From assembly GCA_003427395.1 (NCBI GenBank), contig BFEA01000317.1, forward strand, positions 667,821 through 731,820: a stretch of DNA of 64,000 nt. Direction: 5' to 3'. Under the pieces are notes generated by a model. The model had not been told where the DNA came from. It saw nothing but the letters and a program-made list of their open reading frames with translations, and ran no database searches. A program made the translations under genes and the position numbers. This DNA is from Chara braunii. Taxonomy: Eukaryota > Streptophyta > Charophyceae > Charales > Characeae. Shown one piece after another: positions 63,224 to 64,000 of the stretch (the stretch's first letter is position 1; every line of letters begins with the position of its first letter).

Positions 63224-64000
63224 AGGGAAGGAACTGGCAGAATATCCAGAAGACGGTTTTTGTTTTTCTAAATTTTTATTTTTTGGTTTTTGTTTTTCTA
63301 ATTTTTGTTTTATGCATAACGAAATTTTGTGGTTATCCTTTCCCGGTAGTATTCGGAATTTCGATTTTTTCGGGTTTTAGTATAGGGCGATAAAGAAAAA
63401 GAGAATGGATTACGTATTAATGAGTGGATTCGAACCCGGACCAGGCAAGAGGGAGACTAAGACCAGGGAAAATAGATTTACCCGTCGGTGGGACGGTCCG
63501 ACTTTCTGCTGCATCGGGAGGCTTTTGCTATTTGGCGTGCGCAGTTTATTACGTCGGATGACGGGGGGTATCTTTAGTAATAAACGAAGTACGGGACGGA
63601 TGGAAGATGAGAGAGGCAAAAGTAAGATGCAGAGACCAGTCAATTGCGCTTCACCAAACGATGGGGATGGTGAGAGAAGGCGGAGAATCAAAGTAAAGGC
63701 TAATCGGGTGGGAGACGAGACAAGAAGAGTGACTGTAAGGGAAAAAAGTAGAAGGACAGAGGAATGGAGAGCAGGAACAGGGCTAGGTTCGTGTACTATA
63801 GTCAGAAAGAGGGTAGAGGAACGAGTGTACGAGAAGAAGTACTCTCAACGTACTTAGATAGACGGTAGCAGAGGAAAAAAAATGGGATGGATGACGGCAC
63901 GCCACTCCGAGGATAAATAGAACCAGCACGGAGTAATCGATATCTCAACTTCAGGCTCCCTGAAGAGACTGCTGTGTGCGCCAGCAGCGATACACGTCGG
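63224..64000. other. Non-coding end of window
   Basis: T-rich part to 63400. At 63427-63442 ATTCGAACCCGGACC looks like a tRNA T-arm in reverse, but no cloverleaf forms. The open frame 63405-63857 is Arg/Lys/Glu-rich with no recognised domain and may be chance. Confidence 0.45.

Noticed and set aside
63415-63510. tRNA gene suggested by ATTCGAACCCGG on the plus strand
   Set aside because: The T stem does not pair and no A box or anticodon arm lies at the right distance on the minus strand.

Overview
The window is eukaryotic nuclear DNA made almost entirely of transposable elements in various states of decay. No intact host gene was recognised with confidence. A green-lineage (plant or streptophyte-algal) genome is the best guess. 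The reasons are a U6 snRNA-derived sequence at about 53.0 kb whose 5' part has the plant-type GGACATCCG..AAAATTGG rather than the animal form, chromovirus-type Ty3/gypsy elements, L1-like LINEs with a C-terminal zinc-knuckle (zf-RVT) region, and telo-box-like AAACCCTAA motifs at 35.9 kb. The species cannot be fixed from sequence alone. Three N gaps (11532-11766, 37523-37690, 61821-61920) show this is a draft scaffold.

Layout: 0-1.7 kb, one SINE-like copy and AT-rich DNA. 1.7-5.6 kb, a decayed LINE on the minus strand, directly abutting a decayed Ty3/gypsy chromovirus on the plus strand (5.6-10.1 kb). 10.1-15.4 kb, non-coding DNA with a 34-bp tandem repeat, a gap with duplicated edges, a TTAA-flanked MITE, a SINE-like copy and a 120-bp degenerate repeat. 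15.46-34.39 kb, a giant LTR retroelement on the minus strand with two ~3.24 kb LTRs. Read on the minus strand it goes LTR, leader, about ten small extra ORFs (several overlapping start-to-stop), gag, protease, RT, RNase H, integrase, poly-G tract, LTR. A 366-bp hAT-like MITE is nested in its integrase. 34.4-40 kb, a proline-rich open frame with telo-box motifs, AT- and purine-rich DNA, a gap, and a fragment of a Penelope-like reverse transcriptase. 40.3-44.7 kb, a second LINE. 44.7-48.2 kb, unrecognised DNA with a trinucleotide microsatellite. 48.2-50.3 kb, a third LINE carrying a 313-bp foldback insertion. 50.6-53 kb, a dense cluster of SINE-like copies and TTAA MITEs. 53-55 kb, U6-like and tRNA-like sequences. 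55.1-55.9 kb, a LINE remnant. 55.9-59.5+ kb, a third Ty3/gypsy element (minus strand, gag and protease, with a primer-binding site). 60.5-62 kb, SINE-like and MITE copies and GA microsatellites. 62.05-63.2 kb, a longer Penelope-like RT pseudogene.

The most interesting object is the giant retroelement. Upstream of gag it carries about 5 kb of tightly packed small ORFs. Three of them (P1, P2, P3) look paralogous and two partner ORFs (Q1, Q3) look related, so a P-Q gene pair seems to have been duplicated inside the element. Plant Ogre-type elements are known to be giant and to have one extra ORF before gag; a polycistron-like array of this size inside an LTR element is not something I recognise. 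The SINE-like family (nine copies) and the TTAA MITE family (about six copies) also look worth describing.
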